DNA from: Marinobacterium lacunae
Lineage (GTDB): Bacteria; Pseudomonadota; Gammaproteobacteria; Pseudomonadales; Balneatricaceae
Reading direction: 5' to 3'
NCBI RefSeq assembly: GCF_000705555.1
Contig: NZ_JMQN01000015.1
Coordinates: 310,001-374,000 of the forward strand
Length of the DNA: 64,000 bases
The notes under the pieces were generated by a model. That model was not told the DNA's origin. It did no database searches and worked only from the letters and a program-made list of their open reading frames with translations. Below, piece by piece: positions 52,705 to 62,380 of the stretch (position 1 is its first letter; each line of letters begins with the position of its first letter). A program made the translations under genes and the position numbers.

Positions 52705-53598
52705 TTATAGCCTGTCCTCGCTGGGCGCCAGACCGAACAGCCGCTTGTACTCCCGACTGAACTGGGATGGGCTGGCATAACCCACTTTGAACGCGGCATC
52801 GCTGATGCCCTTGCGATCATGCAGCATCAGTCGTCGTGCCTGATGTAGCCGCACCGTCTTGATGTACTGGATCGGCGAGAGACCGGTCACCGCCTTGAAG
52901 TGGTGGTGTAATGACGAGGCACTCATATTGGCCAGATCCGCCAATTCACTGACCTCCAGCGTCTGTTCATAGCTCAGCTGAATAAGCTGAAGCACCTGGG
53001 CGATACGATGGTGGTGTCGATGTTGCTGGGCAAAGGCATGTAACTGCCACCCCTGCGGGCCGCGCAGGAGGTGGTACAGTGCTTCCTTGATCAGCAACGG
53101 TCCAAGCACCCGGCTGCGCTCCTCCCCCTCCTCTTGTAGACAACGCATCAGGCGTTGCAACACATCCTCCAGGTCTCCATCCATCGGTGCCACGTAGATA
53201 CCTCGCATGCTGGTTTCGCTGCCGGCTGCAGACGGCATATCCATCTCCAGCAACAGTTCACCGAGCAGTGCCAGATCAAGCACCAGACGCAATGCGAAGT
53301 AAGGTTTCTCGCAGCTGGCGTCAATTACCTCGGCTTCCAGCGGCATCGGGACCGGCAAGACGAGATAGTTGAGCGCATCGTACTGATACACCTGCTCACC
53401 CAGATAGGCCCGTTTTTCACCTTGAGCCACGATATAGATGCTGGGTTGATAGATCACCGGCGCTCTTGTCGTTGGCGTTGAGCTGCGCATCAGCACAAGC
53501 CCGGGAATCCTGGACTCGACGACACCGTCTTCGGCCATCAGTGAAGCGATCTGGTCGGCCAGCGACAGGGGATCAGGCGGTAAGGCTGGGGCGTTCAC
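52705..53598 (-). CDS. AraC-family transcriptional regulator
   Basis: 297 aa. N-terminal cupin-like domain of the AraC_N type (about 25-180, containing I-Y-I-V-A-Q-G-E-K) and two C-terminal helix-turn-helix motifs (about 195-290), including the family signature G-Y-A-S-P-S-Q-F-S-R-E-Y. Divergent from the aldo/keto reductase with a 174-bp gap, so it probably regulates that gene. Ends 10 bases after the convergent DsbA-family gene. Confidence 0.92.
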   Translation of the reverse strand: MNAPALPPDPLSLADQIASLMAEDGVVESRIPGLVLMRSSTPTTRAPVIYQPSIYIVAQGEKRAYLGEQVYQYDALNYLVLPVPMPLEAEVIDASCEKPYFALRLVLDLALLGELLLEMDMPSAAGSETSMRGIYVAPMDGDLEDVLQRLMRCLQEEGEERSRVLGPLLIKEALYHLLRGPQGWQLHAFAQQHRHHHRIAQVLQLIQLSYEQTLEVSELADLANMSASSLHHHFKAVTGLSPIQYIKTVRLHQARRLMLHDRKGISDAAFKVGYASPSQFSREYKRLFGLAPSEDRL

Positions 53599-53772
53599 GT
53601 GGAAACTCCGATCATCATACGGAAAGTCAGCTTACCTCACTAAGGCTAGCGTTGCCCGATGGGTGATCGACGTTCTGGAGGAATAGGCATGGATTGAACA
53701 GCTTTAATCTAAGGCCGGACGCGGTTTGCTGCGCATACTGATCGCCATTGGTGACAACGAAAGGAGCAGAGT

Positions 53773-54771
53773 ATGAAGTCACGGATATTGGGCGCCTCGG
53801 GTATCGAGGTGTCGGCACTTGGACTGGGCTGCATGGGGATGTCGGAGTTTTACGGTGCAACCGATGATGCGCAGTCGCTCCGCACGCTCGAACGGGCGGC
53901 AGAGCTCGGTATCAGTCTGTTTGATACCGCCGACATGTATGGTCGCGGCCATAACGAAGCGCTTGTTGGACGGTTTCTGAACACGACGGAGTACCCGGTT
54001 AAGATCGCCACCAAATTTGGCATCGTGCGCGATGCACCAGAGGAGGCGGGCCGCTATACCCGTGCTATCGATAACTCCCCTGAGTATATCGAACGCGCCT
54101 GTGAAGCATCGCTGAAGCGTCTCGGGGTCGAATGCATCGATCTTTATTATGCCCACCGCATCGATCCGGCATTTCCCATTGAGGAGACGATAGAGGCGAT
54201 GGCGCGGTTGGTACAGGCGGGCAAAGTACGGGCGTTGGGACTGTGCGAAGTATCGGCGGCAACACTCCGGCGTGCCCATGCGGTACATCCGGTCAGCGCG
54301 CTGCAGAGTGAATACTCGCTCTGGACACGGGATCCGGAAGAGGAAGTGCTCACCACCTGCCGTGAGCTGGGGGTGAGTTTTGTCGCCTACTCACCGATGG
54401 GGCGTGGCTTTCTGACCGGTGCAATTAGCGGAACAGACGATCTGTCTGCCGATGATTTCCGTCATCTCAGTCCGCGCTTTCAGGGCGAAAACCTGCAGGC
54501 AAACCTGCATCTGCTCACCGCTGTTCGCGATCTGGCGGCGCAAAAAGGCTGTACGCCGGCGCAGCTGGCCCTAGCCTGGTTGCTGCATCAGAGGGCGGAG
54601 ATTATTCCCATTCCCGGGACACGCCGTGTTCAGTATCTGGAGGAGAATCTGGGTGCTGTCGATGTGGTGTTGAGCGATCTGGAGCTGCATACCCTGGATA
54701 AGGTGTTACCGCGCGGCGCCGCAGCGGGGACACGTTACCCGGAGGCGGGGATGAAGTTGCTGAATACCTGA
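53773..54771 (+). CDS. Aldo/keto reductase
   Basis: 332 aa NADPH-dependent TIM-barrel oxidoreductase. Catalytic tetrad visible as Asp in D-T-A-D-M-Y and Tyr in M-Y-G-R-G (about residues 53-58), Lys in A-T-K-F-G (about 78) and His in Y-Y-A-H-R (about 120). Cofactor-binding P-I-P-G-T-R near 276. ATG with AAAGGAG seven bases upstream. Likely induced through the divergent AraC regulator. Substrate (an aldehyde or ketone) unknown. Confidence 0.93.
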   Translation: MKSRILGASGIEVSALGLGCMGMSEFYGATDDAQSLRTLERAAELGISLFDTADMYGRGHNEALVGRFLNTTEYPVKIATKFGIVRDAPEEAGRYTRAIDNSPEYIERACEASLKRLGVECIDLYYAHRIDPAFPIEETIEAMARLVQAGKVRALGLCEVSAATLRRAHAVHPVSALQSEYSLWTRDPEEEVLTTCRELGVSFVAYSPMGRGFLTGAISGTDDLSADDFRHLSPRFQGENLQANLHLLTAVRDLAAQKGCTPAQLALAWLLHQRAEIIPIPGTRRVQYLEENLGAVDVVLSDLELHTLDKVLPRGAAAGTRYPEAGMKLLNT

Positions 54772-54846
54772 CAATGTCGATCGAGGCGATGCTATCCTTG
54801 GATAGCTGACCGGCCGACGGCAGCACATAGCCTTGGGGACTGGGGG

Positions 54847-55458
54847 ATGTCCGACGAACAACTGCTGTTGTGGATTCTGGGCCCGCTGTTTGGCGCAGTG
54901 GGCCTTTATCTTGTCTGGTATGCCAGACGACGCCGGAGAATGATGCGGGCCTTTGCCCGGGAGCATCAGTTTCCGGTTAAACGCACGCTTCTCAAACCTT
55001 TACAACACTGCCTGGATACGGCCTTTGCCCTGCCTCAGTCGGATGCGGTGCGCAGTTTCGGGGAGTTAAGCTGCGTCGTCGATGCGGGCAAGGCGTGGTT
55101 GTTTCTGACGGTGGAGTTATTGGATCTTCGCCGTTACGGTCAAACGGGCTCGACCCATTTCGCGCGTATGGCGGCGGTGTTCAAGGTGAGCGCCGATCTG
55201 GATGCATTTTTTCTGATCGATATGCACGGCAAGGTGATAAAACGTATCACGCAAGAGCCGGAGGTACTGCCCAGGGTGGCGACTGCCGCCCATGAGGCGA
55301 TGCGTGAAGCCGGGGCCGGTCATACGCTCAGTGTGACGCTTGCCAATGGCTATGGGCTTGTCTACTTCGAGCCGCTGGCAACCGGTGGCGAGGAGCCCGC
55401 CGATCTGGAGGCGCTCTGCAAGATTGCCTTGTCTTTGCACGCGCGCCTCTTTCGTTAA
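54847..55458 (+). CDS. Hypothetical membrane-anchored protein, 203 aa
   Basis: One hydrophobic segment at residues 8-24 followed by a very basic stretch (A-R-R-R-R-R-M-M-R), giving an N-out, C-in type anchor. The soluble part (about 40-200) is alpha/beta with no recognised domain; the fragment F-F-L-I-D-M-H-G-K near 120 is a hydrophobic strand. No catalytic motif visible. Adjoins the aldo/keto reductase and the convergent octaheme gene. GGGG upstream of ATG 54847. Confidence 0.78.
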   Translation: MSDEQLLLWILGPLFGAVGLYLVWYARRRRRMMRAFAREHQFPVKRTLLKPLQHCLDTAFALPQSDAVRSFGELSCVVDAGKAWLFLTVELLDLRRYGQTGSTHFARMAAVFKVSADLDAFFLIDMHGKVIKRITQEPEVLPRVATAAHEAMREAGAGHTLSVTLANGYGLVYFEPLATGGEEPADLEALCKIALSLHARLFR

Positions 55459-55510
55459 TAGCAGAACAGGCGGACCCCTTGCATTGGCGGGGCGGCCTTT
55501 CGCTTAAGGG

Positions 55511-56857
55511 TTATTCCCGGCCCTCGATCTGCCCGCTCTCTATACGCCTTTTATAGATCGCCTCCAACTTGTAGAAATCCATCTGCAACTCGAAGAAACC
55601 GTGCCAGTGTGCGTAGTCAGGCCCGGCCATCAGGGCGCCGTGTCGAGCACGACGGCCCTCGTGGTGCCAGAGATGGTAGAAGGTGATCTGGAACTCGTCG
55701 GCCCAGGGGTTCTCCAGTAGCAGCCCTTTTGCCGACAGCTCGTCCAACATCTTCTTGGCCGGATCGTAGTACTCCTCGTTATACAGCCGTACCGCTTTGT
55801 CGCCCTGGGCGAAGAAGCCATTGGTGTGGTTTTCGCCGTGGCAGGCGGAGCACACCTCTTTCATTTTTTCCCGGCCCTGCTCACCGTTGCCGAGCAAGGG
55901 GCTGAGCACATCGGTTGAGTTGCGCACTTCCGATCGCTTGGCCCAGAGGTTCCAGTACAGGCGCTCGGTGACGTTGTGCGTGCTCTGCAGCTTGCCGATA
56001 CCGCTCATGTGGCAGGTCGCGCAGGTGGGGGCGCGGTAGTCGCCGGGTTCCCATCCGCCGGCAGGTGCGGTCCAGTTCCACTCATGCCCTTCGGCGTTGA
56101 ATATCTGGCCATGCTTACTGTTGTTGAACACCTCGATATCGGGGTGATCCGGACCCAGATGGCAACTGGCACAAGCGGTGGGTTTACGCGCCTCGGCCAG
56201 CGAGAATTTGTGCCGGGTGTGACAGGCACCGCAGTTGCCGGTGCTGCCGTCGGGGTAGATGTTACCCATACCGGAGTTGGGCCAAGTGGTCGGGTCGGGG
56301 GTGCCGTCGGCGTTGAGTTTTATTTCGGTACCGTGGCACTGCATGCAGCCGGTTTCGCTGGGGGCCCCGCCGAGCTCTTCGTTGTTACGCCCTTCATGGA
56401 TACGCACCAGCGCATGAAGGCTGTCTTTTGGGATGATCTGGTGATAGGCACGGAAGTGCCCGCTCTCGTTAAATTGGGCGCGCTCCTGGGCATGGCAACG
56501 CCCACAGGTGGCCGGTGACACCAGCGGCGTTATATAGACGCCCTGTAAACCCTCTTCGTTGTGTAGCTGAGCCCCGGGCTGATCTTTGCTGGCGCCATGG
56601 CAGTCGTTGCAGCCGACGCCGACGTGGCTGTGTCGGCTGTCTTTCCAGTCGGCGACGATGCCGGGGTGCTCCTCCTGATGACAGGCAACACACTGCTGGT
56701 CCAGTGCCGTTAGTCCCTGGCTGAACGATAGGGTACGCACAGTGCTTAGATTCGCGCTGCCATTTTCGGTAGCGGCGTTCAGTAACGAGGGGCCCGCCAG
56801 TGAACCGAACAGCAGCAGGCATGCATACAGTAACGGGCGTAATCGGCTATGTAACAT
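55511..56857 (-). CDS. Octaheme cytochrome of the hydroxylamine oxidoreductase (HAO) family
   Basis: 448 aa with a signal peptide (about 1-29). Eight C-x-x-C-H motifs are counted: C-V-A-C-H, C-N-D-C-H, C-G-R-C-H, C-M-Q-C-H, C-G-A-C-H, C-A-S-C-H, C-A-T-C-H, C-S-A-C-H. The spacing and the C-terminal H-G-A-L-M-A-G-P-D-Y-A-H-W-H-G region are typical of the HAO family. Pairing with an NrfH/NapC-type gene and the short length suggest the reductive (epsilonproteobacterial Hao-like) branch, which reduces nitrite or hydroxylamine to ammonium, rather than nitrifier hydroxylamine oxidation. The cross-linking tyrosine would have to be checked by alignment. Confidence 0.9.
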   Translation of the reverse strand: MLHSRLRPLLYACLLLFGSLAGPSLLNAATENGSANLSTVRTLSFSQGLTALDQQCVACHQEEHPGIVADWKDSRHSHVGVGCNDCHGASKDQPGAQLHNEEGLQGVYITPLVSPATCGRCHAQERAQFNESGHFRAYHQIIPKDSLHALVRIHEGRNNEELGGAPSETGCMQCHGTEIKLNADGTPDPTTWPNSGMGNIYPDGSTGNCGACHTRHKFSLAEARKPTACASCHLGPDHPDIEVFNNSKHGQIFNAEGHEWNWTAPAGGWEPGDYRAPTCATCHMSGIGKLQSTHNVTERLYWNLWAKRSEVRNSTDVLSPLLGNGEQGREKMKEVCSACHGENHTNGFFAQGDKAVRLYNEEYYDPAKKMLDELSAKGLLLENPWADEFQITFYHLWHHEGRRARHGALMAGPDYAHWHGFFELQMDFYKLEAIYKRRIESGQIEGRE

Positions 56858-56878
56858 CGGGGTATCCTTATCCTTGCG

Positions 56879-57433
56879 TTATTTGTTATTGGACGCGTTC
56901 GGTTGCGCACCGAAATGCTGATTGAGTGCCGCTGTCAGGTCGGCATGGCCGACTTTGTGGCAGGTAATGCAGGTGTCCTTCACGGTGCCAAGGAAGTAGG
57001 GCTTGTGGGCAACAAACTGCTTGCTGGAACGTTCGGATCCGCGCTGCAGGTCGTTGTGGCATTTAAGGCAACCGGATTCATAGACGAATTCATGCGCCAG
57101 TGCTCGTTTGGCGTGCCAGTCCACATCATCGGCACCGAGCACAAACTCCTTCATGACATCCCAGGCGCCGTTGCGCGCTTTCATGTACAGGTAGTCGACA
57201 TAGGAATCCTGAGGGAGGTGGCAGTCAGTGCACAGCGCACGTGTACCGGTAGAGGAGAGTCCACCATGGCTGCTTTGCAGGAAGCTGGCCTGCATCGGTT
57301 TCATGCTGTGACAGCTGCCGCAGAACTGTGCATCCGAGGTGATGTGAAGCGCGGTGTCAGTGGCCGCCCACGCCAGTAGTGAACCGACGCCCAGAACGGC
57401 GACGACCAGTATCAGCTTCAGTGTTCGTTTCAC
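56879..57433 (-). CDS. NrfH/NapC-type tetraheme quinol dehydrogenase
   Basis: 184 aa membrane-anchored cytochrome. One N-terminal helix (about residues 6-25) then four C-x-x-C-H motifs: C-G-S-C-H, C-T-D-C-H, C-L-K-C-H, C-I-T-C-H. Members take electrons from menaquinol or ubiquinol and hand them to periplasmic reductases. GTG 57433 is the likely start, since upstream codons carry no family sequence. It lies 21 bases before the octaheme gene in the same direction, so the two form a quinol-linked enzyme pair. Confidence 0.9.
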   Translation of the reverse strand: MKRTLKLILVVAVLGVGSLLAWAATDTALHITSDAQFCGSCHSMKPMQASFLQSSHGGLSSTGTRALCTDCHLPQDSYVDYLYMKARNGAWDVMKEFVLGADDVDWHAKRALAHEFVYESGCLKCHNDLQRGSERSSKQFVAHKPYFLGTVKDTCITCHKVGHADLTAALNQHFGAQPNASNNK

Positions 57434-57824
57434 GCGCAGAATTCCCTTTCCTGTCTGTGGGTATTTGTTTTTCCTGACACTATAGACGCTGTCCGAGCAA
57501 TCTGCGCCGGCGGCGACGCGATATCGTTGAAGTAGCGCAATAAATACATTTTTTTGTGAGAGAGGGACCAATGGACAATTTGTCTGACAAGAGGTCCCAT
57601 GGATAATGCTGCTTATTGGTTACAAAACCTTAAGTGCAGTTGCAAAGCGCTGAGAGGTGCAGGCAAAGGATAGTGCCGGTGGTATACATCGCTGTTCCGA
57701 TCTGGCAACGTGCATGAACTTATTGACCGTTATGTCAGATTGACGGGGCTCAAGGCATTAAGATGGTTGTGAGCTCAATGTGTTAGCAGTGGGTATTTTT
57801 AAGGTATTGCTGTCCCGAGCCTCT
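57434..57824. promoter_or_regulatory. Divergent control region between cytochrome pair and MASE1 sensor, with overlapping dyads
   Basis: No gene is well supported. Inverted arms GGGACC (57564-57569) and GGTCCC (57593-57598) enclose GACAATTTGTC (57574-57584) and TGTCTGACA (57581-57589), both palindromic. A possible 11-codon frame (57571-57606, M-D-N-L-S-D-K-R-S-H-G) overlaps the dyads. Probable regulatory region for the cytochromes (minus) and the sensor (plus). Confidence 0.5.
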
Positions 57825-60800
57825 ATGATGTCTGCATTGCGTCCCAACCGAATATGGCTTCTCCAGTTCACGCTGGTGTGTCTGGCTTACTATGTCGGCG
57901 GCCGGGTCGGGTTGTCGGTGCCCTATGTCGGTTCATTCATTACGCTGATCTGGCCGCCCACCGGTATCGCCATGGCCGCGTTACTGTGTTGGCGGCTCTC
58001 TCTTTGGCCCGCGATCTGGATCGGTGCCTTTCTTGTTAATTTGCATATTGGCAGTGGCATCGGCCTCGCCTTCAGTATCGCTTGCGGTAATACCCTCGGT
58101 CCGCTGGTCGCAGCCTGGCTGCTAAGACGTCTCTCACTGGATAGAACGCTGGCAAAGCGCCGTGACCTGATGCTCTATTTGGGTGTTGCGGTGTTTGGGG
58201 GGATGGCGATCAACGCTACCAACGGCGTGATCCAGTTGTGGCTTGCCGGTGTACTTGAGGCCAGTGCCGTCTGGGAGGCCTGGATCACCTGGTGGTTTGG
58301 CGATGCCATGGGAGCACTGGTACTCGGCGTTCCGCTGCTGACGGCGAACAGGGATGTGCGTCGCCAGGTTTCGGGTACACGTGGCCTGGAGCTGGGCTGT
58401 GTGCTGCTGTTGATGCTGATGGTCAGCGTGATGATTTTTGTAGGGCAAGGTGACGCTTCACCTGCCCATCCTCTTTTGTACGTACCCTTCCTGTTGATCT
58501 GCTGGCTGGCGATTCGCGGTGGGGCATGGGTAGGCTCAACGGCGGCGCTGCTGCTATCGGCGCTGGCGGTCTGGTCGACAGCCAACGGTCTTGGCCCATT
58601 TCAGGCCGAGGATATCCACTTCAGCCTTGCCATGCTCTGGGGTTATATGGCCACCGCGACCATTATCACGGTGCTGCTGACAATCATGGTGGGCGAGCTC
58701 AGAAGCAGTGAAAGTCGGCTGGCACTGGCCACGGTCGGTGCGGAACTGGGTATGTGGGAATGGGACGTTGTCGCTGATTCAATCAGTTACATCGGCGATC
58801 AAGACACCATTGCCCTGTTGAAAGATGAAGGGGCAACACGCTGTGGCTGGTTGGCCAGCGTTCACCCTGGGGATTCCGATGAGTTGCAAGCACTGCTGGA
58901 TTCACATCTGGCAGGCAAGACCGAGTTGTTCGAGGCCACATTCAGAGTGCAGGGTGCGCGGCAGGGCTGGATATGGCTGCTCTCTAGAGGGCAGGTGGTC
59001 GATCGTAACGCGCAGGGCGTACCGCTGAAAATGGCGGGCACGCTGGTTGATATTACCGATCGAAAACTCAATGAGCAGGAGCTGCGCTCGAGCGAACAGC
59101 GTCGTCGTCAGAGCGAGGAACGATACCGGTTGCTGCTCAACAACTCGCCGGTCGGTATTCTGCACTATAGCCGCGATCTGATCGTGACCTATGCCAACGC
59201 CCGGTTCGAGGAGATCGTGCGGGTGCCTCGTGGGCACATGCATGGGTTTGACTGCAATGCATTGAAAGACAAGTCGGTACTGCCTGCGTTGGGTCGAGCG
59301 CTTGAGGGGGAAGACGCGCATTACAACGGCCCCTATGTTACAACATTCGGCTGTGAACATCTCTGGATTTCGATGGAGTGTGCGCCTGTACGCAACGATG
59401 AAGGCGGCATACTAGGCGGTATTGCGATTATCGAAGATATAACCGAGCGGATGCGTATAGAAGCGGCTCTGAGCGAAAGTGAGCGCCGGTTTCGGGCAAC
59501 ATTCGAGCAGGCGGCTGTGGGTGTCGCCAACGTGGGGCTCGACGGATGCTGGTTACGCGTGAATGAGCGTTTGTGTGACATCGTCGGTTACAGCCGTGAA
59601 GAGATGCTTGGGCTCTCTTTCCAGCATCTGACGCACGTCGATGATCGAGCCTCCAGTTGGAGTTGCCTGCAGCGTTTTCTGGCCGGTGAGATCGACCATT
59701 GGCAGATGGAAAAACGCTATCTGCGTAAGAACGGTGAGGTGATCTGGGTGGCGCTGACCATCTCGTTGCTGAGGAATAGCTCGGGAGAGCCTGATTACTT
59801 CATCACCGTGATAGAGGATATCAGCGACCGTAAACGCATCGAGGAGCACGAGCGTCGCCAACGCCAGGGGCTGGCGGCCCTTAACGAGATTGCCGCACTC
59901 TCCCATCTGCCGTTGTCTGAGCAATTGAAAAAGGCGCTGTCGATCGTCGCCGCACAGCTGGATCTTGAGTTTGGCATCGTCAGTCACATTTCTGCGGATA
60001 CCTATACCGTTGTGGAAGCGATCTCGCCTGAGGACATGTTGAAGCCGGGTCAACGCTTCTCTGTACATGAGACATACTGCGAAATCACTCTTCGACAGTC
60101 GAACGTAGTGGCGATAAGTGAGATGGGAGTCTCCCCATTCCTGAGCCACCCGTGTTATGAAGCGTTCAGACTGGAAGCCTACATCGGTGCGCCTGTGCGT
60201 GTTGCGGGCAAGGTCTATGGCACGGTTAACTTCAGCTCAGCCAAGCCTTGCGCACGTCCTTTTGATGAAGCTGACAAAGAGTTCGTGCGCTTGTTGGCTA
60301 GTTGGGTCGGCTCTGCACTGGAGCGTAACCAGGCACGAACTCAGCTTGCCGAGAGTGAGGCGCGTCTGCAGACGATCATCGAGAATGAACCCGAGTGCGT
60401 GAAGGTGCTCGACGCCGAGGGTTATCTGTTGCAGATGAACAGGGCCGGCTTGGATATGCTCGAAGTTGCCACGGTAGAGGAAGCGAACGAGGTGGGCGTA
60501 ATCAACTTTGTCGCGCCTGAATATCGAGGGGCGTTCGAAGAGGTGAACAACGCCGCGTTTTCCGGTGCTACGCAGATGTTTGAGTTCAAAGTGGTGGGCA
60601 AGAAAGGGCGTGAGCGGTGGCTTGATACCCATGTCGCACCGTTGAAAGACGCCGATGGGCAGGTTGTAGCGGCCTTAAGTGTGACCCGCGATATTACGGC
60701 GCGTAAAGAGTCGGAAGCGAAACTGAAGGCTGCTGCCAGTGTGTTCTCGCATGCTCATGAGGGGATCATGATCTGCGACAGCGACCGGCGTTTGATCGAT

Positions 60801-61595
60801 GTGAACCCTACCTATACCGAGATTACCGGCTTCAGCCGAGCGGAGGTATTGGGCAAGACCCCGGATGTGTTGACGGAAGATTATCATGGCGGGTCTCGTT
60901 ATCAGGAGATGATCGATGCGATAGCATCGAAAGGGCAGTGGAAGGGGGAATTCTGGAGCCGGCGCAAGGATGGCACCGAGTATCTGCAGCGACTGACGCT
61001 ATCCTGTGTGCGGGAGTCCGATGGACAGATCAAACAGTACATCGGCACCTTCGCCGATATCACGCTGCTTAAACGGCAGCAGGAGCGTCTGGAGTATCTG
61101 GCGCACTACGATGCGCTGACCCAGTTGCCCAACCGTGCTTTGCTGTCGGACCGTCTGGTGCAGGCGCTGGCGCAGGCCAAGCGCAATCAGACTGAAGTGG
61201 CGGTGTGCTACCTCGACCTGGATGGCTTCAAGGCGGTCAACGATGCACTGGGCCATGATGCGGGCGATACCTTGTTGATCGAAATCGCCCGACGCTTGCA
61301 AAACGTTGTGCGTGGCGGCGACACGGTTGCGCGGCTGGGGGGCGATGAGTTTGTACTGCTGCTGATCGGTATTCGCGGGGAGGCAGAATGCGATGTGGCG
61401 ATCAATAGAATCCTGCAGGAGATTACCCGACCGGTCTTGATCAAGGGCAAGAGCTGTTCCGTTTCGGGCAGTATCGGCATTGCACTCTACCCCATCGATG
61501 ACAGCGATGCCGATACGCTTATTCGTCACGCCGATCAGGCGATGTATGCGGCCAAACAGGCCGGCAAAAATCGTTATACTCTGTATAGCGCTTAG
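57825..61595 (+). CDS. Diguanylate cyclase with MASE1, multiple PAS, GAF and GGDEF domains
   Basis: About 1256 aa. N-terminal MASE1 membrane sensor (about eight helices, with Y-Y-V-G-G-R-V-G-L-S and I-W-P-P-T-G-I-A), then three PAS/S-box domains, a GAF domain (about 690-840), two further PAS domains and a C-terminal GGDEF domain with intact L-G-G-D-E-F (about 1195). Predicted to synthesise c-di-GMP in response to several signals. Start uncertain: ATG 57825 or 57828, or GTG 57780 in the same frame; none has a strong ribosome binding site. Its stop overlaps that of the convergent hydrolase (TTAG, 61592-61595). Confidence 0.92.
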   Translation: MMSALRPNRIWLLQFTLVCLAYYVGGRVGLSVPYVGSFITLIWPPTGIAMAALLCWRLSLWPAIWIGAFLVNLHIGSGIGLAFSIACGNTLGPLVAAWLLRRLSLDRTLAKRRDLMLYLGVAVFGGMAINATNGVIQLWLAGVLEASAVWEAWITWWFGDAMGALVLGVPLLTANRDVRRQVSGTRGLELGCVLLLMLMVSVMIFVGQGDASPAHPLLYVPFLLICWLAIRGGAWVGSTAALLLSALAVWSTANGLGPFQAEDIHFSLAMLWGYMATATIITVLLTIMVGELRSSESRLALATVGAELGMWEWDVVADSISYIGDQDTIALLKDEGATRCGWLASVHPGDSDELQALLDSHLAGKTELFEATFRVQGARQGWIWLLSRGQVVDRNAQGVPLKMAGTLVDITDRKLNEQELRSSEQRRRQSEERYRLLLNNSPVGILHYSRDLIVTYANARFEEIVRVPRGHMHGFDCNALKDKSVLPALGRALEGEDAHYNGPYVTTFGCEHLWISMECAPVRNDEGGILGGIAIIEDITERMRIEAALSESERRFRATFEQAAVGVANVGLDGCWLRVNERLCDIVGYSREEMLGLSFQHLTHVDDRASSWSCLQRFLAGEIDHWQMEKRYLRKNGEVIWVALTISLLRNSSGEPDYFITVIEDISDRKRIEEHERRQRQGLAALNEIAALSHLPLSEQLKKALSIVAAQLDLEFGIVSHISADTYTVVEAISPEDMLKPGQRFSVHETYCEITLRQSNVVAISEMGVSPFLSHPCYEAFRLEAYIGAPVRVAGKVYGTVNFSSAKPCARPFDEADKEFVRLLASWVGSALERNQARTQLAESEARLQTIIENEPECVKVLDAEGYLLQMNRAGLDMLEVATVEEANEVGVINFVAPEYRGAFEEVNNAAFSGATQMFEFKVVGKKGRERWLDTHVAPLKDADGQVVAALSVTRDITARKESEAKLKAAASVFSHAHEGIMICDSDRRLIDVNPTYTEITGFSRAEVLGKTPDVLTEDYHGGSRYQEMIDAIASKGQWKGEFWSRRKDGTEYLQRLTLSCVRESDGQIKQYIGTFADITLLKRQQERLEYLAHYDALTQLPNRALLSDRLVQALAQAKRNQTEVAVCYLDLDGFKAVNDALGHDAGDTLLIEIARRLQNVVRGGDTVARLGGDEFVLLLIGIRGEAECDVAINRILQEITRPVLIKGKSCSVSGSIGIALYPIDDSDADTLIRHADQAMYAAKQAGKNRYTLYSA

Positions 61596-62380
61596 TTCAT
61601 ATCAGGTAGTGGGTTTACAAGGTGGTCAATTACCCACTCTGGCGCATCGTGCGTCAGATCGTGACCTGCCCAGGGGTGTGTCTTCAGCGGCACGCCCCAA
61701 TGTCTGGCAATGCTTGAGCTACAGCCTGGATTGACCAGTTGATCCCCCTGCGCGTTCAGAATCAGGGTGTCCTGCGTCGGCGGGTTGCGAGGGCCCCTAT
61801 AACGTGCGGCGGCGAACAACTGTCGTCCGAGATTAGCGCGACTGACCGGACATTCCCGGGCATAAATGGCCCACTGAGCAACACAGGCTTCCAGATCATC
61901 ACGGCGTTGGCAGATCATTTCGAATACCTGTTTCTCCCGCACAAACACCGGTTTAGACAGCGAGGAGGCGATCCTGCGCAAGGCCGAGGGCCGTAATCGC
62001 TGCCAGGGAGGGCTCAGGTTGCCAAAGCTTGAGTTGACCAGCACGAGGCGCTCTATCTGCTCTGGATACAGGCGTGCCCACTCCGTTGCGATCATCCCTC
62101 CCATCGAAAGACCCAGTAGTTGGAAGGGGCCGGATGTGGCCAGTTCACAGCGCACACGCTCCAGTGTTAGCACGATATCAAGAGGGCTTTTCTCCCCGTA
62201 CCGGTAGCCGTTACCCGGGGTGTCCGGGCAGATAACCCGGCACTGCAACCGATCGGCCAACTGTTGAGGAAAGCGGCCCCAGTGGCGCTGCTCACGCGCC
62301 AGTCCCCTCAGCAATACCCAGGGAGTGGTGTCTTGGGCGGGGGCTGCACACGGGATGTACTCGGGTGAGCGATGGGTCAT
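61592..62380 (-). CDS. Alpha/beta hydrolase
   Basis: 262 aa. Nucleophile elbow G-L-S-M-G-G (about residue 79-84), Asp in L-N-A-Q-G-D-Q-L near 210 and a C-terminal His in A-G-H-D-L. ATG 62380 overlaps the stop of the upstream M14-type gene by 4 bases (ATGA), fixing the start and indicating coupled translation. Substrate unknown; pairing with a deacylase suggests the two act on the same acylated compound. Confidence 0.88.
   Translation of the reverse strand: MTHRSPEYIPCAAPAQDTTPWVLLRGLAREQRHWGRFPQQLADRLQCRVICPDTPGNGYRYGEKSPLDIVLTLERVRCELATSGPFQLLGLSMGGMIATEWARLYPEQIERLVLVNSSFGNLSPPWQRLRPSALRRIASSLSKPVFVREKQVFEMICQRRDDLEACVAQWAIYARECPVSRANLGRQLFAAARYRGPRNPPTQDTLILNAQGDQLVNPGCSSSIARHWGVPLKTHPWAGHDLTHDAPEWVIDHLVNPLPDMN

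Noticed and set aside
57571-57606. 11-codon open frame in the Hao upstream region
   Set aside because: Too short and overlapping palindromes; may be chance. Mentioned only within the control region.
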